From Pseudomonadota bacterium (GTDB lineage: Bacteria; Pseudomonadota; Gammaproteobacteria; Pseudomonadales; Pseudohongiellaceae), in the NCBI GenBank assembly GCA_027621405.1, contig JAQCBT010000006.1, positions 122,959 through 186,958 on the forward strand: 64,000 nucleotides of DNA, given 5' to 3'. The notes under the pieces are model-generated. The model had not been told where the DNA came from and made no database searches. It worked only from the letters and a program-made list of their open reading frames with translations. Below, one piece after another: positions 10,416-19,008 of the stretch (position 1 is the first letter of the stretch; each line of letters opens with the position of its first letter). A program made the translations under genes and the position numbers.

Positions 10416-11141
10416 TTAGGACAGTGGTGGAAAATAAAGTTTCTGCCCTGGCTTGATATCGCGAAAATGGCTGATGCCATTGGCCCTCGCTACTTCCAGG
10501 TAGTAAGAACAATCGCTGTATATCCGGTTGCAGAGCAGGGGCAAGGTGTCCCCGGCTTTCACCTCCACAACATGAGTCAGGTCAGGTGACGAACGTTTTG
10601 CCTTCTTCGCTTCCTCGCCTTTACTGACGAAGCCAGTAAAGTCCAGGGTCACCAACGCCCGCAGTGGTTCACCATTCGGCTTGAAGAGCTTGTAATCAAC
10701 CTTCATGCTGGCAAGGCGACCATAGAAGATCATGCTGCCCCACAGCAGGCGCACGACTCTGGGCTCGTGATCCACGCCCTTGTACTGGTAGATCACGCCG
10801 TTCAGATTCTTGAGCTGGGTCTTTACATCATCCTGTGATCGCTTGGACTTGGCCGCACTCTTCTGCGAGTAATCCCGCACCACACCGGTGCCATCGATCC
10901 AAACCTGGAAATTTATCTTGTCGGGGTTTACTGCGGCGAACTTGGTATCGTTACCGGCCGCACCCTGGGGCTTCTTCTTGCTGTAGGTAATGGAATAAGT
11001 GTGGGAATAGCCATTCGGGTTCATCATCACTGTGAACCAGTTGGACTTCCCGCTCTCAAGGGAAATATTGCCCGTGCTCTTGTCTATACTGCAGGCAGTA
11101 ATCTGGAGCTTCTTCAGAGCACCCTGTCGTGGAGCCGCCAT
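10416..11141 (-). CDS. LysM-containing CIS tube/baseplate protein (Afp7-like)
   Basis: 241 aa; C-terminal LysM-like 'THVVEVKAGDTLPLLCNRIYSDCSYYLEVARANGISHFRDIKPGQKLYFPP'. Confidence 0.88.
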   Translation of the reverse strand: MAAPRQGALKKLQITACSIDKSTGNISLESGKSNWFTVMMNPNGYSHTYSITYSKKKPQGAAGNDTKFAAVNPDKINFQVWIDGTGVVRDYSQKSAAKSKRSQDDVKTQLKNLNGVIYQYKGVDHEPRVVRLLWGSMIFYGRLASMKVDYKLFKPNGEPLRALVTLDFTGFVSKGEEAKKAKRSSPDLTHVVEVKAGDTLPLLCNRIYSDCSYYLEVARANGISHFRDIKPGQKLYFPPLS

Positions 11142-11311
11142 TACCTTTCTCTAGTTTTGTTCAGTGATTCAGCGACGATCTGCTTACATTCCGCCAACAA
11201 CTCCTTTTTGAAGGCTTCCAGATCGATACTGGATTCGTTAGTGGTCTGTGATTCGCCACCGTTGTCAGTTACTGAGGACTTGATCACCAATTGTTTGACT
11301 TCGATTGTCAT
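11141..11311 (-). CDS. Small DUF5908-like eCIS protein
   Basis: 56 aa read manually (below ORF-track cut-off): MTIEVKQLVIKSSVTDNGGESQTTNESSIDLEAFKKELLAECKQIVAESLNKTRER; TAATG overlap with the next gene; typical position in eCIS operons. Confidence 0.75.
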   Translation of the reverse strand: MTIEVKQLVIKSSVTDNGGESQTTNESSIDLEAFKKELLAECKQIVAESLNKTRER

Positions 11312-11363
11312 GTCTGTCGCAAACCTTCTGCCTGTATATCTGCTAAACGTTTAGTGATGCGAA

Positions 11364-11870
11364 TCACTTGGTTCGGACCAGGAAGTTATAGCTCAGCTCG
11401 ATCTTTTCGATGGCTATGTCATTCTTGGTCGAGTTAAATGCCTCAACATCCCACTTTGTGGGAAAGGCACTGACAATGTCCCAGGCGCGGGCCGGGTCAC
11501 CCTTCTGGTCCAGCAACCGAATCGACAGGTCTGCCGGTTCGATGTTCTCGATGTATCCACCTTCGAATGTCTTGCGACACCATCTGACCAGAGGTGAATT
11601 CATATCGAGAATGCCCCGCTTCAACACCAGCTTTGGGTATTTGACCTGTTTGGGTAGCTGGTAGGTGAAGCGGTTCTCCCCGCCTTCGACCACCGACTCC
11701 GTTTCGATTTCGGGGCTAAGCCCCGAAACCTCCAGGAACGAGCTGTCTTTGGGCGAGCTGCTCTTGCTGCCGAGGAACTCCACGGTGAAGTAAAACGCCG
11801 GAGTGAGGTACGGATTGTTCCTCGAACCTCCGGTCGTCTTCCGGGTACTACTCCTGGCAGGATTGGCCAT
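11364..11870 (-). CDS. Phage tail tube-like protein (second tube paralogue)
   Basis: 168 aa; 'NPYLTPAFYFTVEFLG...FLEVSGLSPEIETESVVEGGENRFTYQLPKQVKYPKLVLKRGI..'. Confidence 0.88.
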   Translation of the reverse strand: MANPARSSTRKTTGGSRNNPYLTPAFYFTVEFLGSKSSSPKDSSFLEVSGLSPEIETESVVEGGENRFTYQLPKQVKYPKLVLKRGILDMNSPLVRWCRKTFEGGYIENIEPADLSIRLLDQKGDPARAWDIVSAFPTKWDVEAFNSTKNDIAIEKIELSYNFLVRTK

Positions 11871-11909
11871 CGCTTAAAACTCCAGTCTGAGTATCTCTAA
11901 TCAGATCTC

Positions 11910-12368
11910 TTAGGCGTTTTCGATGGTCAGGCCTTCGTGCGCAATCTCGATGGTCTCGATTGCCACTTCATTGCCATCAGACTTCAGGTCAGTACCGGTG
12001 ATCTTGGTCGGCCAGGCGTTTGCCAGGGTCCAGACCATGGTACCGTCACCGTTCTCATCGAGAAGGCTGATAGTTACGGGAACGCGCTTGATTGTGTTCA
12101 TCTGAATCTCATTGAACCAATCCCAGAACTTGTTATCTCCCTTATAGATACCCTTCTTCATGGTGACGTTGCCGGACTTCTTCAGGCCAGGCATCTTGAT
12201 CGTCGAGAACTCAGGGCTATCACCGAGGCGATACTCGATCGGTTGCGCTTCGATATCCAGGCCAGATACTTCCTGGAATGACATGACCTCGCTGTCCCAC
12301 TTTACTTCGAAGTGAAATTTGGGAAGAGGCCATACGCTGGTTGATTGTGCTGCACCATCATCTGCCAT
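11910..12368 (-). CDS. Phage tail tube-like protein
   Basis: 152 aa; 'WPLPKFHFEVKWDSEVMSFQEVSGLDIEAQPIEYRLGDSPEFSTIKMPGLKKSGNVTMKKGI'. Confidence 0.92.
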   Translation of the reverse strand: MADDGAAQSTSVWPLPKFHFEVKWDSEVMSFQEVSGLDIEAQPIEYRLGDSPEFSTIKMPGLKKSGNVTMKKGIYKGDNKFWDWFNEIQMNTIKRVPVTISLLDENGDGTMVWTLANAWPTKITGTDLKSDGNEVAIETIEIAHEGLTIENA

Positions 12369-12417
12369 GTTATTTCTCCAGTTGTGATGTGTTGTCTATT
12401 AGTTGATTGAATCAGGA

Positions 12418-14013
12418 TCAGGACTTCTGCATCTGCTGCTGGAAGGTGATCTCGATGAATTCAGCAGGACGGATCAGCGCTACCAGTACGGTCACGCGCA
12501 GGATGCCTTCCAGGATGTCTTCGGGAGTCATGGTTTCGCCGAGTCCCACCATTACTGCGAATGCGTCATCGGGGCTGGAACCTGCCAGGCCGCCGCGCTT
12601 CCAGATACCGGTAAGGAAGTTGCGAATCATGCTCTTGATAGTGATCCAGGTATTGGCCGTGTTGTTCTCAAACACGTAGGCCTTGGCCGCCAGCTTGATG
12701 GATTCCTCAAGCATGATCATGGTGCGGCGCACCTGGATGTAGCGCCAATCCAGGCTGTTACCGTCGAGAGTACGTGCACCCCAGACCAGGGTTCCCTCGC
12801 CGATGAAGCTGCGGATCGCGTTAACGGATTTGCCCTGGGGTGTTACGTTCAGATCCTGCTGATCGTCGTGAGAGATGTTCACGGTAGGTGAAACCACGGC
12901 GTTCAGGCTGACGTTGGCTGGCGCTTTCCACACACCGCTGGCGTTGTCCACGCGGGTGAAGATACCGGCCATGGCGGCACCGGGAGGCAGCAGGTTCAGC
13001 TTGTTCTTGGCCTCGTCCATGATGATCTTGAACGCGGCGGAATTCTGCACCAGGGAAGACTGCAACAGACGCATCTTCACAGGCGCTTCTGCTTTCTCGG
13101 CCGCTTCGTCATCACCGGTTACCCAGTCAGCGATCTTGACCTTGGTCAGTGAATCGATCTGAGCCTGCATCTGTGCCTCTTTGGGAGACTGACTGCCTGC
13201 GTCGGGCAGTTTCAGGTCAGTAGCGATGATGCTCTTCAGGGTTTCAATGCTGTCGCCATCGAAATTACGGTAATCGATCTCATTGTCCTGGACGATGGAG
13301 GTGTTCACCCAGGGGTAGTAGGCCATACCGAAATCCAGGTTGCTGGTGCCAAGTTCATTGCGGAAATTATCAACGGGGTCGCCATCAGGGTGTTTACGAT
13401 CGCGGTAGCCATCGTAGATATCCAGGATGGATACACGATTCTTCATCTTGTCACCGCAGTGCATCAGGCTGGCTTGCTGCACGGCGATGGCGTCGGCACG
13501 TTCGGTCAAACGCATGGCATCGGGAATAACCAACATGGTGGGCTCCTGCTCCTTGATCAGGGTTTCGATACCCGCAGTCAGCTTGGCCGCGTCGACAGTT
13601 TGATCTTCCTTGCCGTAGGCACCTACAGAGACGATGTAGCACGGGCCACCACCATTGGAGAAGAACAGCTTCATGCTGTTGTACAGCAGGTATTTACCGG
13701 CTGTCTGCTCGATCATGTACTCTTCCATCGTGGGTTCGTCGTCGTCACCCACGCGCTGGGTGAAATCGGCTTCTTCGCCATCTTCCGCCTTGCGCAGGGA
13801 GAACACGGGCTTGGAGCCGTATCCGAAATAGTTGTGGAATTCAGCCATTGAAGAAATTTTCCAGGGCTTGTTTACCAGCGTCTTCCCTTTGTTGTCAGCT
13901 CGCTCGGTGTATCCGATGAAAGCTGGAACAGCTGTCCCAACCTCTACCACTGAATTGGGGAAAGCACTCTTTTCGACGATATATACGCCGGGGGTCTTCA
14001 TAGGTGCGGCCAT
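12418..14013 (-). CDS. Contractile tail sheath protein
   Basis: 531 aa; 'MKTPGVYIVEKSAFPNSVVEVGTAVPAFIGYTE' and C-term 'EGTLVWGARTLDGNSLDWRYIQVRRTMIMLEESIKLA..YVFENNTANTW'. Confidence 0.95.
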   Translation of the reverse strand: MAAPMKTPGVYIVEKSAFPNSVVEVGTAVPAFIGYTERADNKGKTLVNKPWKISSMAEFHNYFGYGSKPVFSLRKAEDGEEADFTQRVGDDDEPTMEEYMIEQTAGKYLLYNSMKLFFSNGGGPCYIVSVGAYGKEDQTVDAAKLTAGIETLIKEQEPTMLVIPDAMRLTERADAIAVQQASLMHCGDKMKNRVSILDIYDGYRDRKHPDGDPVDNFRNELGTSNLDFGMAYYPWVNTSIVQDNEIDYRNFDGDSIETLKSIIATDLKLPDAGSQSPKEAQMQAQIDSLTKVKIADWVTGDDEAAEKAEAPVKMRLLQSSLVQNSAAFKIIMDEAKNKLNLLPPGAAMAGIFTRVDNASGVWKAPANVSLNAVVSPTVNISHDDQQDLNVTPQGKSVNAIRSFIGEGTLVWGARTLDGNSLDWRYIQVRRTMIMLEESIKLAAKAYVFENNTANTWITIKSMIRNFLTGIWKRGGLAGSSPDDAFAVMVGLGETMTPEDILEGILRVTVLVALIRPAEFIEITFQQQMQKS

Positions 14014-14031
14014 GATTTCTCACTCCTCCGA

Positions 14032-15054
14032 TTAAAAATTTACATAGATTTCTGAAACGAATAATTCGCGGTCATCAAGTTTTACTTTGTTGATTCTGTT
14101 CGCCGAAGCGACTGCCAGTCTTTTCACCAGAACCTTGAGACGGTTGTGTCTCGGGACCAGCAGTTGGAACTTTGGTTTAGCCCGGTCTCGCAGAGGTATT
14201 GCCTGCCTGGAGAGAAACACCTTGGCCTTGCGACCATTGGCAACCTCTTCTTCTCCGAGATAGTCAAATTCGATTTCATCTTTTGCGTCTTTAACGAACA
14301 CGCCTTCCCGATTGGCGTCACCCAGGATGAAGTACTTCCAGTGGGTTTCTCTTGCCTTGAATCTGATGTGGTAGTCGTTGTAGGTATTCAGGTCACCCTT
14401 GGTGATCTGCTCCAACTCCTCACTGCTTACCCGAATGGAAATCAGCCCCAGCGAAGGTGGACGACGGGATGCCGGGGCTGCTGCGCTGAGCATGCCGCGG
14501 GTCAGGTTTCGGCTCTGTTGCAAATCCGCCGGATCAAGCGGGATCTTGCCGCGGGGATTTCTGGCCGTCTGTTCGGCATCGAACAGCAGGGCGCGATTGG
14601 TAGAGAAAGGCAGCACGCTGCTATGGGTTTCCCTGAGCGTGAAGGAGCCTGCGAATAACTCGGCGAGGTCTGCCGGGCTGACAAATTCCTCGCTGTGCAA
14701 ATACTTGGTACCGATGGTCTGGGGATCGGTGTTGGCGGAATCGAAGTACAGGGTTCGGGTTTCGCTGAATTCTGCATCGGCGGTGTAATTGCGGAAAGTC
14801 TGGCTGTCCACTTCGCACTCGAAATTCAATTGCAGGGGATCGTCTTCATCCGCGGCATAGAGTCTCAGGGTATCCAGTTGTTCATGGTCGAAGAATACGG
14901 TGATGCCGTCGTCCCGCTTCCTAGTCACCATATTGGTATTGGCCATAAGGCGGGCCGATTCACCGGTAGGCACCAGCTGCACGCCGGGCAGTCTGCCATT
15001 GCTGAAGTAGGTATGCTCCAGGCTGATGTTGAACATTGGTCGATATTGGCCCAT
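14032..15054 (-). CDS. Conserved eCIS-operon protein of unknown function
   Basis: 340 aa ORF between sheath and DUF4255 genes, co-directional with tight spacing; no family recognised. Confidence 0.6.
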   Translation of the reverse strand: MGQYRPMFNISLEHTYFSNGRLPGVQLVPTGESARLMANTNMVTRKRDDGITVFFDHEQLDTLRLYAADEDDPLQLNFECEVDSQTFRNYTADAEFSETRTLYFDSANTDPQTIGTKYLHSEEFVSPADLAELFAGSFTLRETHSSVLPFSTNRALLFDAEQTARNPRGKIPLDPADLQQSRNLTRGMLSAAAPASRRPPSLGLISIRVSSEELEQITKGDLNTYNDYHIRFKARETHWKYFILGDANREGVFVKDAKDEIEFDYLGEEEVANGRKAKVFLSRQAIPLRDRAKPKFQLLVPRHNRLKVLVKRLAVASANRINKVKLDDRELFVSEIYVNF

Positions 15055-15069
15055 TGCGTGTTCCCTGCC

Positions 15070-15648
15070 CTATCCGCCGAACGCCGCTTCGGGCGTGCTG
15101 CTGATGGTAACGGCCTGATCCCGGATGTCGCCCGGATCGATGGCCACCATGCGTGCCCGATAGAGCACGGAGGGGTAGTACTTGCCGCCTAACACACCCC
15201 ACAGGTTGCTGAGATCCTGGATGGAGAGATTTTCGATATCCATCACCAGCTTGTCGATCTGGTCATCCAGGTCCGGGGTGTTGGCATGATCGAAGACCGG
15301 GCGGCGCTGGAAGAAGGCGATTGAACTGGAGAGGAACTTCATGGATTCCAGGTAGTTATTTCCACCGAAGCAGATGGAAACCATGATGTAGAGATTGAGA
15401 TACACCGGCTCGAGCCCGATGGCCGAGCGCGCAAAACTACCGCCACCACCACCGCCCAGTGACTTTGAGAATGTCTCCCGTTCGATGTTGATCAGGCTGA
15501 GTGCAACCTTATTGTTGGCAGCCAGGGGCAGGCTGCCATCCTGCTCCACCGTGTTGGATACAACTACGATGCTTTCATCGAGCCGAAACACCTTTTGCAG
15601 GGCGTCATCCAGCTCGGTTGCCAGGATATTCATTGCGGCGTTGATCAT
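15070..15648 (-). CDS. DUF4255 protein (eCIS tail-terminator-like, Afp16-like)
   Basis: 'MINAAMNILATELDDALQKVFRLDESIVVVSNT...NKVALSLINIERE...YLNLYIMVSICFGGNNYLESMKFLSSSIAFFQRRPVFD'; ATG at 15648 preferred over ORF-track start 15735. Confidence 0.85.
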   Translation of the reverse strand: MINAAMNILATELDDALQKVFRLDESIVVVSNTVEQDGSLPLAANNKVALSLINIERETFSKSLGGGGGGSFARSAIGLEPVYLNLYIMVSICFGGNNYLESMKFLSSSIAFFQRRPVFDHANTPDLDDQIDKLVMDIENLSIQDLSNLWGVLGGKYYPSVLYRARMVAIDPGDIRDQAVTISSTPEAAFGG

Positions 15649-15748
15649 TCGCTTCAGCTGCTTGTGGCAAGTAATTGAATTTCTTCTTCGAATTCGGGAA
15701 GCCCTGTGGCCATCCAGTCCTTCCCGATGACACACCGTACCACCCCAG

Positions 15749-15858
15749 CGTTGGGCTAACGTTCGCCACGCGCTAGTCCGCCATGTATTTCCTGTGGGCC
15801 AGGCGCTTTCTCAGCGTTTGTAGAACGTTTTCCTACTGTTTGTTGACCGTTTGCCAGA
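15749..15858. promoter_or_regulatory. Direct-repeat array, 11-bp period (CGTTT-like), candidate operator of the BTAD/SARP-type regulator
   Basis: In-phase 11-mers: 15749 CGTTGggctaa, 15760 CGTTCgccacg, 15771 CGCTAgtccgc, 15782 catgtatttcc, 15793 tgtgggccagg, 15804 CGCTTtctcag, 15815 CGTTTgtagaa, 15826 CGTTTtcctac, 15837 TGTTTgttgac, 15848 CGTTTgccaga; lies between divergent eCIS operon and regulator. Confidence 0.6.
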
Positions 15859-15943
15859 CTATTGGGAATAGCGGATTGACCCTGAAAAAGCATGTCGGGT
15901 ATGATTTGTTCTCATATCTAAAAAAAGAAAATTCAGACAAATC

Positions 15944-16729
15944 ATGCCGAAATTGACGCTGGCCCTGTTGGGCACGCCAAGGCTGTCTCTGGGTGAAAAA
16001 TCCCTGGATGATGCGTTCTATGAGAAAGTAGAAGCCTTGCTCGCCTACGTGGCAGTGGAGAATAACCGGCCCCATCGACGTGAGGTGCTGGCGGAACTGT
16101 TCTGGCCAGACCTGTCTGACGATCATGCCCGCAGCAATCTGCGCTATGCGCTGTATAAACTGCGCGAGGCGCTGCAGGACAAGCACAATGACGTGCCGTT
16201 CCTGATGGCGAATCGCACCAGTATTCGCTTCAATCCTGCCAGCGATCACTACCTGGACGTGGCCCACCTCACCGAGGCCTTCGAGCAGTCACTGCGTCCC
16301 GGTGTGGAGCTGGGCATCCAGGAGCTGGAGCAGCTGTGCAATCTATACCGTGGCGACTTCCTGGAACAGAGCACCCTGACCCACAATGAATTGTTCTACG
16401 AATGGCTGTGCAACAAGCGGGAGATATTCCACCGCTACGAGCTGATTCTGCTGGGCCGGCTCATCGAGAAGTACACCGAGCAGGCCAACTACGACCTGGC
16501 CCTGCACCACGCCCACCGCTTTATTACCCTCGACCCTCTCGATGAATCCGGCTATCACCGACTCATCGAACTGCTGGCCCATAGCGGCAAGAGCACCAAG
16601 GCCATCGAGGCCTATAACAACCTGAGTCACCTGCTCAACATGGAACTGGGCATCCTCCCCAACGAAGAATCCACGGAGCTGATTCGCAACCTGCTCCACA
16701 GCAAGACCAGCAATTACCAGCTTAGCTAA
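15944..16729 (+). CDS. BTAD-domain (SARP-like) transcriptional regulator
   Basis: 261 aa; 'MPKLTLALLGTPRLSLGEKSLDDAFYEKVEALLAYVAVENNRPHRREVLAELFWPDLSDDHARSNLRYALYKLREAL' followed by BTAD TPR-like region; divergent from eCIS operon. Confidence 0.85.
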   Translation: MPKLTLALLGTPRLSLGEKSLDDAFYEKVEALLAYVAVENNRPHRREVLAELFWPDLSDDHARSNLRYALYKLREALQDKHNDVPFLMANRTSIRFNPASDHYLDVAHLTEAFEQSLRPGVELGIQELEQLCNLYRGDFLEQSTLTHNELFYEWLCNKREIFHRYELILLGRLIEKYTEQANYDLALHHAHRFITLDPLDESGYHRLIELLAHSGKSTKAIEAYNNLSHLLNMELGILPNEESTELIRNLLHSKTSNYQLS

Positions 16730-16832
16730 TTCAACGCTTTCTGCCTCTCACTGACCATGACCCACGCCGCGTGCCTTCGCGGAGGCCGCAACACGGATGC
16801 GCTTCGGGAATGCCCTGTTTTAGGGCAAAGGA

Positions 16833-17066
16833 CTAGTCCTGGTTGAAAGGCTTGGTCTTGGACTGGATGTTCAGCGCCGGACGCTTGGGTTGGATGATAT
16901 TGGCCGATGCCAGCCCATTGGCCAGATTACGGAACTTGCGCTGCATGACCAAGGCAGAACGACGATCGTCGATCTGGTAGGAGGGTGCCGTCTTACCGGC
17001 ACTGGCAGTTTCATTCGCAGCCGGATGGGAACTGCTGGTCTTGTCGCTGGAGGAACGTTGTTTCAT
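16833..17066 (-). CDS. Small eCIS-associated protein carrying the leader/QRK motif
   Basis: 77 aa MKQRSSSDKTSSSHPAANETASAGKTAPSYQIDDRRSALVMQRKFRNLANG...; resembles N-termini of neighbouring putative cargo. Confidence 0.5.
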   Translation of the reverse strand: MKQRSSSDKTSSSHPAANETASAGKTAPSYQIDDRRSALVMQRKFRNLANGLASANIIQPKRPALNIQSKTKPFNQD

Positions 17067-17096
17067 CGGGGGTGAAATTCCTGGTCTTGAGACTGC

Positions 17097-17882
17097 TTAC
17101 TTCGAAGACTTGGTACTTTGGCTAGCAGCCTTGAACTGCATAGCCTTGGCACCCATCACATCTGCCTCACTCTCGAGGCTGTTATCATCGTTGACCTGGG
17201 TGCCCCCGGCCATCTGGGTAGTGGGCTGCACCCTGCCCTGGGCCTGCTGCACCACGTGCCAGGCCTCATGGGGCAAATGCTTTTCCTGCCCGGACGCGAC
17301 ATGGATATCGGTACCTTGTGCATAGGCGTGGGCATTGAGTTGCGCCGGCTTGTCGGAGTTATAGTGCACCTGCACATTGTCCATGGACATGCCGGACAGG
17401 TTCTCAATTCCTGCCTTCAGGTTATCTGGCAAACCGGTATTGTTGGCGGCCGGTTTTTCTTCTAGTTGCGCCGTCTTTGCCTTGCCCTGCAGCGGCTCTT
17501 CTTCCTGCATCAGCTGTGCGGTATCGAACTTGCCCTGCAGCGGCTCTTCCTGCTGCATCAGCTGGGCGGTCTTAAATTTCCCCTGCATCAATTCCTCTTC
17601 CTGACCGGCACGCTGTGCCACGGATGAATCGCCCAGGAATTTGGCCTGCAGTGAATCGGCTTTCGCTTTCTGCGCCACTGTCTGGGAACCCTGCTGCATG
17701 GAATCTTTTAGCTTGCGCTGGGCCAGTGCGATGGGATTGGCATTGAGTGTCAGTGACACTGCCTTGAGTTGAGCACTATTAACCGCATCCTTTGACCGGG
17801 CAGCGCCACCAGAGTTGTTTCTGGCTGCCGAGCGTGCTGCCGGAGAATGTGTTGCCTTGCGTTGAACTTGCGCTTTTCTCAT
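17097..17882 (-). CDS. DUF4157 (eCIS_core) protein with HExxH motif
   Basis: 261 aa; 'LPDNLKAGIENLSGMSMDNVQVHYNSDKPAQLNAHAYAQGTDIHVASGQEKHLPHEAWHVVQQAQGRVQPT' is a DUF4157 signature; preceded by LQGKFxTAQLMQEEEP repeats. Confidence 0.93.
   Translation of the reverse strand: MRKAQVQRKATHSPAARSAARNNSGGAARSKDAVNSAQLKAVSLTLNANPIALAQRKLKDSMQQGSQTVAQKAKADSLQAKFLGDSSVAQRAGQEEELMQGKFKTAQLMQQEEPLQGKFDTAQLMQEEEPLQGKAKTAQLEEKPAANNTGLPDNLKAGIENLSGMSMDNVQVHYNSDKPAQLNAHAYAQGTDIHVASGQEKHLPHEAWHVVQQAQGRVQPTTQMAGGTQVNDDNSLESEADVMGAKAMQFKAASQSTKSSK
17481..17615 (-). repeat. Three-copy 48-bp in-frame tandem repeat (16 aa: LQGKFxTAQLMQxEEP)
   Basis: Units begin near 17481, 17529 and 17577; protein MQGKFKTAQLMQQEEP/LQGKFDTAQLMQEEEP/LQGKAKTAQLEEKP. 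Confidence 0.85.
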
Positions 17883-18193
17883 TGAATTTCAGTTGATTGC
17901 AAGTTTCTTAAAGTGCTTAAACAAATGTTTTGACCAGATTTCTACCACTCAAACTTTATACCCCTGCCCCATTACAGGCAAGGAAATTGGCCCGGGAATT
18001 CCTTACAAATTGTGGCCAGTGGCACATCTTGTGTCCAGGCGGCGCAAGGTGCCCATGGAAATTCCAAAGGGGTCAAGTCAGCCTTTCATCCGGCAGCGCA
18101 ATGCCTGTTACAACCTTGATACGGGATACCGCCAGCGTTGAAAAATTATGTGATCAGGCAAATAATCAGGCTCCCCAAGCGAGGTCAAGCAAA

Positions 18194-18970
18194 GTGACAC
18201 TGATCGAATCACTACCCCTACCATTGTTGTTCATCGCACTCATCCTGCCCTGCCTATTGCTGGGTATCGGCGGTGCATGGCTGGTCAAGAACCTGGGCTG
18301 GCAGGCCAACGCCGCTGACAAGGATGCCATCGTGCTCACCCATGCCTTCGCCGGCATGTTGTACGCGGTCGCCCTCGGCCTCATGGTCATCAATGTCCAG
18401 TCGAGCTATTCCGAAGTAAAGATGGTGGTGATGCAGGAGGCCAACCTCACAGAAAACCTGTTCATCGATGCCAGCGGCCTCGAGGGGGCAAGCGGTACCG
18501 ACATCCAGGCACTGGCCCGCAACTACGCGGAGGATGTCATCGGGGAATGGGAGAGCATCGGCCGCCGCAATGATTCCAGCCTGCCATCACATGAGTCTGT
18601 CGAGAATCTCACCCTGCGGATCCTGAATTACCAACCCTTATCCGCTCGCGATCAGATCATCTACGCCTAGGTACTGTCCGGGCTGAATGACATGCTGGAC
18701 CAGCGCCGGGAACGCCTGCATCTGGAACGTGACAGCATGGGAGCCGTGGCATGGCTAATCGTGATACTTGGCGCCGTCATCACCATCGGCATGACCTGGT
18801 TCTACCACACCACGAGCGACCGGGCCCGCTATAGCCTGGCCAGCACCATGAGCGTCATGTTTGGGCTCATGATGTTTCTCATCGTGGTAATGGATCATCC
18901 CCTGCTGGGACAGTTCCGGGTGGACAGCGTGTCCTTTCAGGAAGCCATGTCAGACATGGAAGCCTGGTAG
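18194..18970 (+). pseudogene. DUF4239-like membrane protein gene interrupted by in-frame TAG
   Basis: ORF to 18670 (…NYQPLSARDQIIYA*) continues in the same frame after TAG 18668-18670 as VLSGLNDMLDQRRERLHLERDSMGAVAWLIVILGAVITIGMTWFYH..., giving a continuous DUF4239-like sequence; GTG start at 18194 proposed. Confidence 0.65.
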
Positions 18971-19008
18971 CAACGCTTCAACGACGCCTGACCTGCTGAC
19001 TCCCGACC

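Noticed and set aside
113-14788. Many plus-strand ORFs opposite the eCIS operon (e.g. 2864..3640, 4106..4858, 5198..6034)
   Set aside because: Antisense shadow ORFs of high-GC coding sequence; low-complexity composition, no recognisable domains, no spacing or RBS pattern.
1-15735. Prophage with contractile tail
   Set aside because: Sheath/tube/baseplate genes are present but no capsid, portal, terminase, integrase or lysis module in 64 kb; DUF4255, DUF5908-like, DUF4157 and PAAR content fits eCIS.
1-15735. Type VI secretion system (VgrG + PAAR)
   Set aside because: Single long sheath protein of phage/eCIS type and no TssB/C pair, ClpV, TssJ/L/M or Hcp; VgrG/PAAR are also normal eCIS parts.
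17481-17615. CRISPR-like array
   Set aside because: 48-bp units are in-frame coding repeats inside the DUF4157 gene with no spacer structure.
18668-18970. Amber (TAG) reassignment or pyrrolysine-type readthrough
   Set aside because: Other clear genes in the window end at TAG; a single disrupted gene is better explained as a nonsense mutation.
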